NCBI RefSeq assembly: GCF_000002425.4
Contig: NC_037256.1
Location: forward strand, 3,819,774 to 3,883,773
Source of the DNA: Physcomitrium patens
Lineage: Eukaryota; Streptophyta; Bryopsida; Funariales; Funariaceae
DNA length: 64,000 bases
Direction: 5' to 3'
Positions within the stretch are counted from its first letter, which is position 1. Every line of letters starts with the position of its first letter. Under the pieces are notes generated by a model. That model was not told the origin of the DNA, made no database searches, and saw nothing but the letters and a program-made list of their open reading frames with translations. Below are positions 21,961 through 34,807 of this stretch, piece by piece. The position numbers and the translations under genes were made by a program.

Positions 21961-22860
21961 CTCATAATTTGTTGTCGTTCTTTAAAGATGATATTGTGAT
22001 GACTTCGAGTATTATTCTATTTATAACAATGATGCGATTGTAGGAACAAATGCATAACTGCATTGAGATATATTAGCAACGTATTGGATGATATATATAG
22101 ATATGGGTATGTACGTAGAGTATACATTTTTTTGTTAATTTCACAAGTTGAATAATCAAACTCAAAATTTTAATAGGATATAGTGATAAAGAATAACTTA
22201 AAATTTCAAACACACGTTCCCTGATTTGGAACTGTGTTATTAACCAACAAAACTTTGAATCCGTTCATTTAATTTTAAAAGTTTACAATTATTTATTTCT
22301 TTCAAAATGCATGTCGCAATTCTACAATTAGCACATTTCAGGTATATATTTTTACGGAAGTGTAAATTCATGTGTGTAGTGAAAATAAAAGTGTTGATAA
22401 TGTGCATTATAAGTAATCAAACGAAAGATAAAATATTTGTTATTTTTTACTGAATCCTTCAGTAGTTGAGAAGATTTCAAACGACCATATTTCTATTTTT
22501 TATGTTTTATTATTTGGGAACAAAATTGAATGAGGTGTAGATCCTAATTAAGAGCTCAATTTGAATTATTGCATGCAAATACATTAGCATTCAATTACAT
22601 CACTTTTATTTTGTTTTTTATTTTGTTTTTATTTTTTCTATATCGTTTAGCATAATATTTCGACTTAATACTATAAAACAAAGAAGAAAATAGTGTTGAG
22701 ATGAATAACAATCAATAGCTCTGACTATCAACTCTGGATTTTTTCTTATATATTTAAGTACTTCGATTACCTAATCCACACCCTGGTATTGTTTGTACGT
22801 TTGCACGTACCCTTATCATGAAGTGCTCAAATTTCAACCCCAAAACCATGACATAATCCA

Positions 22861-22892
<32 letters not shown>

Positions 22893-23040
22893 GTCACAAA
22901 CATCACATTTAAAGTCGATCTACAACCAATTCATTCCAATCACAAAAGATGTTACTTTTTGGACATAATTACAACTATTTTAATGATTATTCAAACTGAG
23001 TACATAAGATTTTTAATTTAAAAGATCGGATAAATATACA
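21961..23040. other. AT-rich intergenic DNA
   Basis: No gene seen. An AT run of about 24 bases lies at 22868-22891. Composition is uniformly AT-rich. Confidence 0.6.
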
Positions 23041-23660
23041 CACACAAGTATGAGACTTGGAACGATTCAGACTGAGGTGGGGGGGTCCTTATTCATCCAC
23101 GTAACGGATGAATATCATCCACGTCAATTGCCCAAGCAGCGTGTGTGCATCATGGAAGGTGGATATTTATGAGGAGTACGGATTATCTGATCCCGAATAA
23201 ACAAGTCAATGCCGAGCCTAATTCCCACTTTTGCGACCTTTTTACTAGAAACAAAAAGAAATTTTAAAAAATAAAAAACAAAAAAGTGGGGAAGAAGAAA
23301 GAAGCAGACCCACGACAGTGTGAAAGGAGGAACAGTTCCTATGACGGACGTCGCCATCCACTCAAAATTCGTTCATCCGTCCACGGTCGTCTGGAATCCT
23401 GGAGGGGAACCGGCCGTGGGAACGGGGGTAAGGAGAGAACGGGTGAGGAAATTATACACAGCGCTAAGCCTACTTGAAATGGTCCCTACGAGCGGGTTCC
23501 TCGTTAGGTGCTTGGTTGTGGCCACGCCGTCCCCACACGTCTCCCTATCCGTACCATACGACGTAATCTACACGTATACCCCTTGCTTAGTACCTAAATT
23601 AGTAATACCCTACAACGAATGAAGACAGGTCGACTGTTCCGTTCGTCTGCTGTATTGGTT
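23041..23660. other. Second GC-richer island
   Basis: This begins with GGTGGGGGGGTCC near 23076 and contains a perfect 8-base inverted repeat, ATTCATCC...GGATGAAT (23091-23113), around an ACGT core, with ATCCACGT repeated at 23116-23123. The remaining 500 bases are CpG-bearing and open in short frames on both strands that show no known domain. ACGT cores are common in plant promoters, so a regulatory role is possible but unproven. Confidence 0.45.
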
Positions 23661-25174
23661 TGAATAACCGTATCTTTTAGATTCTATGGAAATATGATTT
23701 GATAGATTCGTGGCGTGGTCACATCAGTTTGAGTGAGAGAGGTTCTTTCTCCGGGTATCAATTTGAAAAAAAAACGGGCCGGAGATTTTTATCCCCACTA
23801 TCCGCTTTGACCAGCGTTTAAGTCGTTCGTTAGTGGCCGAGTTGTCGGTGTTAGTTATGGTATTCAATTTTTTTAATCTTTATTTGTTTCATTTATTTGG
23901 TTTGTTGAAGGAACACTTTTTAAACAAACAGTTTTATAGTTAGTGTCTGGTTAAGGTCTGATCTCGTGTAGGAGGTAAAAAAATGCCACCAATAAATATT
24001 CTAAATTAGAATATAAAACCAACCCAATCCTTGGCACCTATTGGAATAAAACAATTAATGTGTTAGTTTGATCAATCTCAATTATTTTAAATTTATATTT
24101 AAATTTATATTTGTTAAGATTCCAAATTATGGTACCTAAATTCATTAAATTAGTAAAATATCTTAAAGCACAAATTAAAATTTTCGATTTAATTTATATA
24201 TATATATATATATATATATAGATGTTATCTTAATTATAAATTCAATTTCTACTATTGACATATTTAAACTTTCAATCTATATCTTATAGTTCTAAGTTAA
24301 AAAAGTAGAGGTAATTTCTATAAAAAAAATAAAAATTGTTTAAAAACTTGAATCGAGACTTAATTTTTATTTTATTTTATTAATCTTTTTGAAGGCTTTT
24401 TAATTAGTTTGATTAATATATAAAAATTAAGAAAAAATATCAAAAATATATTTTTTTTATTTCATTAATTATGTTTTAGACCTAACAATTCATACACTTG
24501 GGTAGTTTGGGGGTTTAATTTATTTATATAATATTTTACTTTATGTGAATATAATTCTTTCAAATTTATTCTTATTGTTAGTATTATTTAATTAGTATTA
24601 GTTCATTATTTTTTTTTTTTTCGTAAAGGTGATAATAATACCTAGAAATAGAGAATGCTAATAAATTAATTTATAATTTAGAAATAAGACTAAAGACAAG
24701 ATTAGATACAAAATGATACTTTGATTTTTTAAAAGCTGTTAGTTGTAAAATTCAGGTATTTATTGCATTGTTTTTTGTATTTATATTGTAATAATCACGT
24801 ATTATATAAGTGCCTAGTAGAGGTTATAAGAAGTATAGAATGTTTTATATAAACTTCTGGAATATTAAAACTTATATATACAAAACCACACCTGTATTAG
24901 AAAAATAGAATACATAAATATTTTATTTTACTGAGATTTGAAATATCATACACATTTCAATGCGATTTTATCAAGTTAACTATTTAAGTTTCTAAAATCT
25001 TCAAAAACAATCTAAAAATATCTCAAGCATTCATCAAAAAGAATGTACACTAAATTGTAAGAAATTCTCTAGTTTACTCTCTCTTTTTCTCTCCAAGAGA
25101 GATCTAAGAAAGTACTTTTGCCTTCTCTTGGATCTGCTATAAGAATATTTATTACATAGATTATAAATAAATAC

Positions 25175-25210
<36 letters not shown>

Positions 25211-27405
25211 ACAAACTTCTAATTGACGATAAATCATTTTAGAAGATTTAAGAGATGTTAAAGACAAAAGAAAAGAAAAGAAAAGAAAAGAAATACAAAC
25301 CTCTAAAAGCTTCAAAGAGATTTCAATAATCTATATATCTAAAATAAATTTTGTAAAAAATATATCTATATCTATATCTATAAATATATATTACTTAAAT
25401 AAATAAAAGTATTCAAAAATAGATAGAATTGTATAGTGCATATTACACCTTTTTTAAGGAACATCAATAAAGCTTCTTAGATAAGAATTAGATTTATAGA
25501 TTTTATTTATTTATGTGAAGTCACTGTAGAAACTTCATCTTAAAGAGTTTTAATGGATGTCAATACCATTTAAGTAAATAGAAATAAATAAATTTAATAA
25601 CATTATGTGAGGTTGATAATCAATTTTTTAATAAAAATTTGTGAGTAAGTTTTGTAGATGTGGATTTAATATTTATACTTTTATCATTTTTTTGCATGAC
25701 TATTAAAACTTGTTATACAAATGTTTTCTTCTTTTAAGAAGTTGTGGTAGAATGAATCTTTTGTTTGATGCTTAGACCACAAGTCTTGTGGTTTTTAGAT
25801 AGCTTCTACAAAGCTTTCTCAATAGCTAGTATAAATGAAGACAAGAGTGAGGTCATCTTTAGTCTTGCCAATACCTTTCTTGTATTTTAATTGTAATTTA
25901 AGATTCTCTAGTTTCTTGATATTTAGTTAATTTATTTCTTTTCAATCTTATATCTATCTCTTTTTTTATTTAATTTCTCTTATCATTATTAATACATGAA
26001 TGTATTAACTTTTGAAATCTTTTAGATTCATATTTGTAACAATGTCTTATATTTAGGAACTTAATCTAAAAATGACCATATAAAGGTAAAATTTATCTCT
26101 TAACTTATATTAAAAATTTACATCAATTTATTTTTTTAATAATAGTGGCATAAAGTAAAAAAATATTTAATAAAATAAAAATCAAGTAAAAAAAGAATAA
26201 TAAAAAAATACACATTTTAAATTAAGGACAAAGTGTTTACTATATTTTTACTTTATAAATGATAAAAGATAAAATAGTAATTTGAATGAAATTAAATTTT
26301 ATTTTAAAATCAAATTAATTTATTATAGAAAAATCATAATAATTTAAAAATATGATTTAAAAAAATTAAACAATTAAAGTTTACTTCAAAATTAAATTGA
26401 TTATGTTGTGAAGGATTTGAATCTCACCAAGGCTCATTAGTGGTGTATAGGGTCTCTTACATGGCCACAAGGCCTTATATTTATCATCCTATCTATCTCT
26501 AAGGTGCTACAATCCATATGGGACATGTTGATCCAATTTCTTACTAGCTATTTATCACTTTAGTTTTTCTTAAAAAATATATTTAAAAAAAAATTAAGAT
26601 TGATTATGGTATTTTAAAACATCCTATTAGCATAAAAACTATGTAGGACCTACATATTATCTTCAAATTCTTTATAATTGCATATAAAAGTACTAAAATA
26701 AAATTTATAAAAACTTCAAAGTATATTCTAAAAATCATTAGATAGTTCAAAATAAATTTATAATAACTCTAAAAAAAATCATATAATATATTTAAGATAA
26801 TGATATTATATTAAATTAATTTAAAAATACCTTAAAGTTTTTTTGAAGCAAAAAATCAATATTAAATTAATTAAAATTCCTATTTTATACACAAATTACT
26901 AATAAATTTGGTATATTTGACATTGATATTGAGTACTAAATATAAAACATCAAAAAGAAGAGAAAATACTACAGCAACTAAGATAATTGTTTTAAAGACT
27001 TAAAAATATTCTATTTTTATTTTTTAACTAAAAATATAATTTACAACTTATAAAATATTTTAATTATTTATAAATTTTTAAGAAAAATAAAATAAATTTA
27101 CATCTTATTCAATCTAGTTAAAAAAACTATATTTAGTTTTAAGATATATTTATTATTTAAATTTTTTTCTATTTAGAATAAATAATAAATAGTTTTTTAT
27201 TATGTTATTTTTTTAAAAAGTTACATATTATTATTTTAGTTGTATGTAATTTTATTTAATGTATTTTAATATAATTATAAAAATTAAAATTTTATTTTTG
27301 TGTTACTTTTTGTAATACTTATTTTTATATTTATAAAATCTTTAAAATGATTAGTTCGTACCAACTTGCATATAAAAAAATATTGAACATTTTAAATAAT
27401 TATTT

Positions 27406-27444
<39 letters not shown>

Positions 27445-27999
27445 CCATAACTATTTTTCTAGAAATTTTATCCATCTTTTGTACACACAAAAATTCCAAA
27501 ATTACACTATCTCAATATAAGCCTGAGTAATATTTATAATGTTCATATGTTAAGACTGCATATGTAATGGATATATATATATATATATATATATCCATAC
27601 ACACATACATATGTAGTTTAATAATAAAAAATAATTATAACTACTATTATTTTTCAAAGATATTTTAATGATTTAAAATATTTATTAGATTTTTTTATTT
27701 ATTAAAATTTGCTGATACTTTCAAGTTAGATTTTTTTTTTCAGATTTTTTACAATTAAATATTACATGTAAAGACTCTAATACATGTTTGATGGTATATA
27801 AATAGTACTTCAAATCTTTTGGAATAAAAAAATGACATATAAAGTATTTTGTAATAGTTAGACAATCTTTATTCCATCCTAAGCTCATGAGATATTTTCT
27901 CAATGTATCTTTATTTCAATTTAAATTTTAGAATTAATCCTTTTAATATTATATCTTATAAAAATAAAGAAAAAAGTCAATTCTCTCTATTGAAAGTCA

Positions 28000-28037
<38 letters not shown>

Positions 28038-28535
28038 TTTATTAAATTTTTATTAATTATAAGGTTTATAATTTGCTTTTGATAATATAGTTATCAATAA
28101 AAATTAATTTTTTTTACACATTACAAAAATAAAACCTTATAAAATATTTTATAATTTTTAAAATTCTTAATATTAATAATTTATTTTTAGTAAATTGGTT
28201 TTATATATGAAAATTCATTAAAACTAACAGTAAAATTTAGAATAATAAATTCTAAATTTTACTTAATTTAAATAATTAAAAAAAGTTATTTTAGATTTTT
28301 TATATATTAAAATAATTAAATAAATTTTCATATTTAATTTTTTATTTTTAGAATTTAAATTAAATTATATTCTTGTAATTTTTTATATTTAATAATAGCT
28401 AAATCATCTAGTGTATTAAAAAGTTTCACAATTAAAGTTCTAACATAAATCTCATACATATAGAATATCAAAATTTAACTTCATAATAGTGTTTAGTATG
28501 ACCAAGAATTTAAAATAAATTGTGAGTATATAAAA

Positions 28536-28571
<36 letters not shown>

Positions 28572-29300
28572 TATATTTAAAATATATTTTTTGATTATAT
28601 TCTTTGATTGTTAAAGAAAAAATTATATATATTTTTCATTATTTTTAAAAATCATTCTTAATTCTATTGATTTACATACTATTTTTATATTTTATTTTGT
28701 ATAGTAATCTAATTACTTTTAATTATTATTTCTATTTAAATCTAAACAAATATTTGATATTTTCTTATTTTAACACAAATGAAGCTTGTAAAATTATCTT
28801 TCTAACTTCTAACTAATTGGTCTTTATAATTATATTTAAGGATTATTTATTTTTGTTTAAAGTAAAAATAGATTGAAAAATATGATTTTCAAGATTATTA
28901 ATACTAATTATTACTCTATCTTATATATTGATGTAGTCTTTATATTTAAAAGAAAAGGTAAGAAACAACAATTTTTAAGTCTAATAATTAGAAAAAATTT
29001 AAAAATCTTCACTTAGTTGGCTTTGTACTTTAAAAAACCAATTAAAAAACCTTAAAAAGAATAGATGAGACATATCGCAATGTTTTTCTACTTAGCATAT
29101 AATATTTGGTTTTCAGAATTTATAATGAATCCTCTTCTAAAGGAAACCAATGATTTGGAAAAATTGTTTTTGTCAGCAAGTGGAGGACCTTCCTAAAACT
29201 TTTGTAACATGACTTTTTAGCTTGAGCTTGTAGATTTAAAAATCTCCTTCAATTTCAAATAGGAGGTTTATTCATATGATGTTAATTACACATCAGCAAT
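23661..29300. other. AT-rich intergenic DNA with microsatellites
   Basis: No gene recognised in 5.6 kb. AT or TA runs lie at about 24194-24221, 25177-25206, 27412-27437, 27571-27594 and 28006-28031. An (AAAAG)n run lies at 25266-25292, and a TTA/ATT trinucleotide run of about 33 bases at 28537-28570. A stretch at about 25440-25900 loosely resembles the E-type LTR (a TATAAATGAAGACAAGAGTGA segment near 25830), but too weakly to annotate as one. Confidence 0.55.
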
Positions 29301-29687
29301 GTGCAGGTCTGTTGAAGGAGGATAGTCATATATGTCTCCAGACCGTAGCATTGTCTGCAAAACTGCCAGCTGAATGATCTACTCCTTCAGGTCATGTGAG
29401 ACATGACAACGTGGTAAGACTGCTACGGCCCGGATCATGGAACGACAAAACCTAACCACGTTGACGTTCCAAGTCCTTGCAGTGAAGCCGCTTAACTAAT
29501 TCTCTGTTCTGAACATTATCTCTTGATGAAGTACGCAGCTATTGTGGATAAGAGATATCCAAATGAAAACAAGAATTGAAGGGATACAGCATGACAAAAG
29601 AAGGCGGCCGAGGGTTGAGTGGATCCACAACCCCTATATTTACATTACCTATCATTCCAAATTTTGAGGATTCAGAACGACAATGGG
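29300..29687 (-). other. Probable 3' untranslated region of the RING-CH/AlgH gene
   Basis: Directly downstream of the TAG stop, the sequence is less AT-rich than the intergenic DNA below 29300 and shows no ORF of interest on the minus strand. The end is a guess from base composition. I did not identify a polyadenylation site. Confidence 0.35.
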
Positions 29688-32600
29688 CTATTCGGAGAGA
29701 AGGGTATGCCATAGTTCATGAGGGGGCGTGGACAGAAGAATGGCTGAAGCGTTTTCTCTTGTTTTCCACAACCCACGCTTCACAGCACTTCCCAACTGCC
29801 CAACGTACCACTCAGCATGACCATGTATGACCTGGTGATCAACATAATAGCACTCTTCATTTTTCCTCACTCTGTCTTCCTTGATGCTTTCGGCCTTCAC
29901 ACTACACTGTTGGCCCATGACACTTAATCTCTTACAACCATTTAGATGCCGTAACACTGGTCCTACATCTTTGCCCAAGAATATGCCAGGAAGAATTTCC
30001 CTTCCCCAGTCTTTACTACAAGTCTTTGGTCGCGCTGTATCCGCTGCACAATGTTTACACTTCACGGGAGATGGGGAGCATCGTTGCAAAATAAACCAGT
30101 CATCTGGTTTGTGGGATCCACCTGTACCATGTGTGATGTGCCTCAATGCGGCACTATTGTGAACGCCCAGAAAAAGCTGATTTTCCCATTTGAGAATCTC
30201 TGCCTTCTGATGTTTAGAAACGAAGTGTTATAATAAGCTACAACAGAACGGGTTCACTTCCGTAGGCTATAAGAACTACATTAAGCTCACTAAACCCATG
30301 ACAGTTGATAGTCCTAATTCCATCAACATAATGTCAATCAACTAAAATACCCAAGTGTCTTCTGAGACCATGTTTCCAACCTCAGCACATAACAGTAGAA
30401 AATCCTATGATTATGTTCAAGTCATCTAGCTAAATGTCCAAAGGAAACAACGCAATATCATCAGAAATATTACCTCGGCCTGTTTGTTCAGTATAATTCC
30501 TCGGGAACCTCTGCACCTTTCATGCTCGTACAGTAACACCTGGAAGGCAACTTGGTGATCAGTCATTTCGAATATGGTTGAATGAATTCATAAACAGCGT
30601 CTCTTACACTTCACCGACTAAAGATGATGTAATTCTTGTTTAAGTGCTCTTCTGGTGCAAGTTCTAACATCAAAAGCAACTGCAACATCAAGTTTTTTGT
30701 AGATAAGGCAGAACACGAACCACAGTGCCAAAATAGTAAGGGGATAACATAGTTGGAGTAGCCACTAATAGCGTGCCAGGATGTAACGAGTTTGAGGAAT
30801 TCCACCACCTGCTCCCCAATTTGAAAGTGCTGCAGGGGCCGCTACGTGGGTTAGTTTTTTTTAACTTCGGTACAGTAACCCCTCCAATTGCAGCACTGCT
30901 CTCTCCGCCTCTCCTGTTGCATCCAATCAAAAGACTCCTGTCACCTCGTCGCTATTCTACATGCATCTACAGATTTTGAAAACTAAGTGATCCAAGAGTG
31001 CACTTTCTGTAGTTTTACTGGTTCGCCAAAGGCAGATCAAGTAAATCGGAGGATAGAAAGCAGACACTTAACAGTATCTTGATAGCAAGTGCACAGTAAA
31101 TGACACGAGCTGGCCGCCCAACGCCATAATTAACAATGGATAAGCGTCATAGAATCGAGGAAGCAACAGACATACACTTGAACAACTAAATTTTCTAAAC
31201 GCCTGAAATCTGTATTCAATAACGAAGCGGATTAAATTTCTTATCCACAAAAATTAAAATTCCTCATATTCACCTTGCAAAAATTTCAACTGCTGCTTAG
31301 TCCTCTAAACAAAATAAAACGAAACGAAGACGGGGCTTACTTGCATGTTCTGGAGTTACAACTATCTTCCAAAACCTTCATCTGAAGGCTGCATGGCAAT
31401 ACCTCGATAGCGAGAGCGAGACCACTCTCAAAGTCATCAATAAGGCTTTGTAAATTGTGGCCAGCCAGTGCCACATAGCATGCAAGCTGGAAGCAACAAA
31501 AAAAGACAGCGCCGAGAATGACTGATAGAGAACTGATTAAAATGCAGCTGGACGTGTTCAGTTTCTGAGCAGATGCCGCATTCTAGAACTCAGCAAGTGA
31601 CAGATTCAGCATTATATACTTAACATAAAAATATCCTGATTAGATCCTCCCCTTTGCCAATCTACATGAGCATAATGGAGAAAGAAGGCAACAGAATTGG
31701 TTCGTAGGAATCGGAAACTCGGTAGATAGGTCGTAAGCTGTCAATGGCAAACAGATCATTATAAATCGTATAATAGATAGTTAAAAAGAAATAGAGCCTT
31801 GCAGCTTCCTTCAATATTTACTACGGTTTCAATACGAGAAATCGAGAGACTTTACAGCCTACCAAGATGATGAGGAGACCTGTGACTTCACATGCATAAC
31901 TGGTGCAGATTTTCCTTATTCGAGAAATCATCGTTGGTTGTGGCGGAGCTATGGAATATTTGTGTGTGCACACGGAACATCTGTGAAGCAAATGCATTAT
32001 GTCAGTCAACACTATTAAGCTTAACACCAAGCCATAAAACTTAGCATAAGAGTGTTCGAATCTTACATGAGCGCTGGACTTTGCAATCCCGGGCCAGTCC
32101 TCCTGGATGCCAACACTGATTGCTGCCATCTCTGCAGGCATCTATAGTGCACGTAGGCTTGAGTTCCTGCAAGATCAGAAACAATTGTTGCACAGTTTTG
32201 GCATTTGAAAAAAGGATTTGACACTGTATGAGCAGAAAAACTCAGAGCGAAAATCTTTCAGCTCAAGCAGAAAGGATTTGTCTAGACAACATTGCAGAGA
32301 CCGACAATAAATGCACTGAGATTGATCCCTTGAAAGTATTGAGAGACAGGAAATAATGGAATTGCGAGAACTGTAGCGTAGCTGCTGATCGCACTTGAAT
32401 CCTACAAGCCGTATTTCTATTTGGTTAAAAATGGATGTCTAACATGTCTTCTACTTGCGTCACGTAAAATTCACTATAATAGTGTAACTTCGAGCATGGA
32501 GAGGAAGATTTGGAAACCAATAAAATTGAAAGCGAATGTTGCACTACTGACATATACGACGATCTCGTACTTACGGTATAAATGTAATTGTTAACAGAAC

Positions 32601-32880
32601 TGCTTGAACTTAAGAAGAGAAGTAGAAAAGACAGAAATTTCTCAAGTAAACATAGACTAAAACATAGCAGAACTTTGAACAGAAGCAGTAAATACGACAT
32701 AGTTTGGAGGTGGATCAGTGATCGTGTACCGCTGCAAGCACACGGTGAAATTAGGCGATCTTCGTCTTCTACGTCGGTAAACCTTGAGATGCTGCCAGTG
32801 CTGCTGTTGGCGATTGTAGACGACTCTAGACAAATACGACATGTTTCCGCTTGTTGTCCCATTTGTGGAACATCTGTCAT
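29688..32880 (-). CDS. Spliced gene: RING-CH (C4HC3) domain joined to UPF0301/AlgH-like domain
   Basis: Seven minus-strand exons fit GT-AG sites and all phases: 32880-32730, 32166-32067, 31980-31863, 31486-31341, 30829-30721, 30539-30474 and 30206-29688 (TAG). They total 1209 bp, 402 residues. Residues 14-88 hold all eight ligands of a RING-CH (RINGv) zinc finger: C14, C17 (CRIC), C47, C49 (CAC), H57 and C60 (HYRC), C85 and C88 (CSVC). RING-CH domains are E3 ubiquitin-ligase modules. From about residue 172 the protein follows the UPF0301/AlgH (YqgE) family: LHPGTLLVATP, VLLYEHE, RGIILNK, GTGG, ILPGIFLG, GHAEWYVGQL and PPHELW. No transmembrane helices of the membrane MARCH type are obvious. 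The exon 5 donor (GTTCGT) is weak but its phase is right. The ATG at 32880 has an in-frame TAA upstream, unless further exons are spliced on. Substrate and location are unknown. Confidence 0.85.
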
Positions 32881-33175
32881 GTTTTCGAAATTGAAAGAAC
32901 TCGACGCTTAGAGTTGGTTACGCACAACAATATTATGTTTGCGTCCAATCTTGAATAGAAAATGAGCTGCCTAGTGCGTATTACAAACAGGAAGACCACA
33001 CCATAGTACTTGCTCCCACGCCTGAACTGAGTCTAAAGTCCTGAATAATATTCAGATTCACGGAAGCAGGTCAGCAAATCATAAATTGCCACTTGAAACC
33101 AGAATTTAGCGGTAAAGCATCTACATGCAATCTGAAGGCAAAAGCGTGCGTTTGAGATCAAAGCAAAGACCTAAC

Positions 33176-33794
33176 CATGCTCTCCTACAATTTTGAATTC
33201 TCGCAAGCTCTGCAGAAATTAGAATGGTTTCTGTGCACGAAATAGGTAGGATATAACATAATGAATAGTAGAAAGAAACATTCTCCTCGAACATAGTCAT
33301 CTCAGTTCATCGATATAATTACGACTGAGCATCCAAGAATTGAACTGAAAAGGGCGAGTCGAGCAACTTGTTCCGTAAACCCGGCGACCATTCAAACATC
33401 ATAATCATGAACATCTCATGACTCCGTGAATGGTCATTTTAGTGACACTGTTGAAACTCTCAATCGAACCATGTGCCACTAGACAAAAACATCGCACTAA
33501 TTCAATACCACTCCAAAGAAAAAGGAAGACAATCACAGCTGAGGAACTCGAACAAAAATAAATCCTGAATACGAACAGAGAAATCACAGATGCGTGAATC
33601 GAAGAGAGTTTAGTGGACACCTGAGCCACGGAACGATCCATAGCAATAACAGACGAAGATATCAAGCGAAGTCCATGCAGATCAAGACTTTCGAGAGCTA
33701 CTGCCATGGAACCCTCTGCAGGATTCCACGTCTCCGAATGAACGAGCACTTCTCCAGACAAGGGCAAGCCTGTGTTTCCATACCACTTTTCCAT
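33176..33794 (-). CDS. Possible upstream coding exons of the RING-CH/AlgH gene
   Basis: Two candidate exons join in phase to the RING exon. 33794-33621 (58 codons, starting MEKWYGNTGLPLSGEVLVHS) ends at CAG|GTGTCC. 33209-33176 (AGC TTG CGA ... CAT G) lies between TTCTGCAG and GTTAGG. The second can be read on into an acceptor at CTCTAAG|CGTCG (32906), which adds eight residues before the methionine at 32880. With these the protein would be 480 residues. The 33794 frame is also open upstream to an acceptor-like TTTTTAG at 33834, so even this may not be the true start. I do not recognise this N-terminal sequence. An alternative is that the region is 5' UTR with chance open frames. Confidence 0.4.
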
Positions 33795-33833
33795 TTCCTC
33801 TCTGAATTGATGAAGAGGATGAGCAAAATACTT

Positions 33834-34059
33834 CTAAAAATGGAGACGGATCCGAGGGCGAGACGGTTCAGGAAGTAACGGAACGGCGATGGACGCAGCG
33901 GTTGGCGACAGAAGGGCGTTGTGCCAACAGTGGAGCTGCACGCCATTGCTCACTCATATTACTCCTGCTCCTGTCTCGGAACCGAGCCAAAGTGTGAACA
34001 GAGCTAGACGTATCGGAGCTTTCATCTACATGTGCCAAGTGACAACATCTCATGTGGTG
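33834..34059 (-). promoter_or_regulatory. 5' flank of the RING-CH/AlgH gene, cut by the copia insertion
   Basis: These 226 bases separate the most upstream candidate exon from the target-site duplication of copia element C. They are moderately GC-rich and carry a minus-strand frame from ATG 33946 (MACSSTVGTTPFCRQPLRPS) overlapping the candidate exon in another frame. They probably hold 5' UTR or promoter. The original upstream DNA continues beyond 40145. Confidence 0.35.
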
Positions 34060-34064
34060 AATTT

Positions 34065-34337
34065 TGTTGAGAGCATTAAATGTAGCCGGCGCTCTCCATA
34101 ATATTTACTGTAGACTATAGTAAATTCCATAGCTATAGTATTTAGAGTCTAGTGGAGAAGAACTGTTTATCCTCTCCCCTTTCTCCTCTTGTACATGAGA
34201 TACAACCAGATTAATAGATTTTTTCATGTGTGAAGCTCTCTTTCCTTAGAAACCCTCTTGTGTGTATTACTTACTATTATTCTTGTGTGTGTATATTACT
34301 TACTACTACTCTTGAGTCTTTCTAAACATTCTCAACA
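34065..34337 (+). repeat. Element C 5' LTR
   Basis: 273 bp from TGTTGAGAGCATTAAATG to ATTCTCAACA. It contains ACTATAGTAAATTCCATAGC-type palindromic segments and TGTGTGTATTACTTACTA repeats. It is followed at once by TGTTATCAGCACG (34338-34350), a typical copia-type primer-binding region related to initiator tRNA-Met. Confidence 0.92.
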
Positions 34338-34807
34338 TGTTATCAGCACGACTCTCTTCTACACACTATCACAATTTTTTTTGTTCTAGTCTTGACTATT
34401 CAAACTTGTTGCTACTCTTGCTCAATGTCTGTTTCATGATCTTGCTGCTCTTCTTGCTGGCCCCTTATACATTAGCTGCTTCCTTAGAGCACTTGTTCCA
34501 CTCTCTACCCTACTTGCTTAGAATACTCAATCCAGCCCAGCTTATTCCTTATTGTGCCTTGCGCCTGCCGTCGAACAACCGTTGAATTGCCACCGACCCC
34601 GTCACTACTACTGCCACCCGCTGTCGTCCTATTGTTGTTTTGCTGCCTTAATCCACAACCTTGTTAAAAAAAAAAAAAAAAAAAAAAAATTATATTTTTA
34701 TTTTTTAAGTTCAAATTTATCATTTTATTTGATTTTATATTTTAAGGTACATTTTATTCAATTTTTTTTTTACTTGATCTTGTATTTTTTTTACAAATTT
34801 ATTTATA

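Noticed and set aside
25440-26060. Possible E-type LTR remnant
   Set aside because: Only short, loose resemblance (TATAAATGAAGACAAGAGTG region); no ends or duplication could be found.
33698-33946. Minus-strand frame starting MACSSTVGTTPFCRQ as a transit peptide for the RING-CH/AlgH protein
   Set aside because: It runs to a stop in a different frame from the candidate exon and I found no splice path from it to the RING exon; kept only as a remark.
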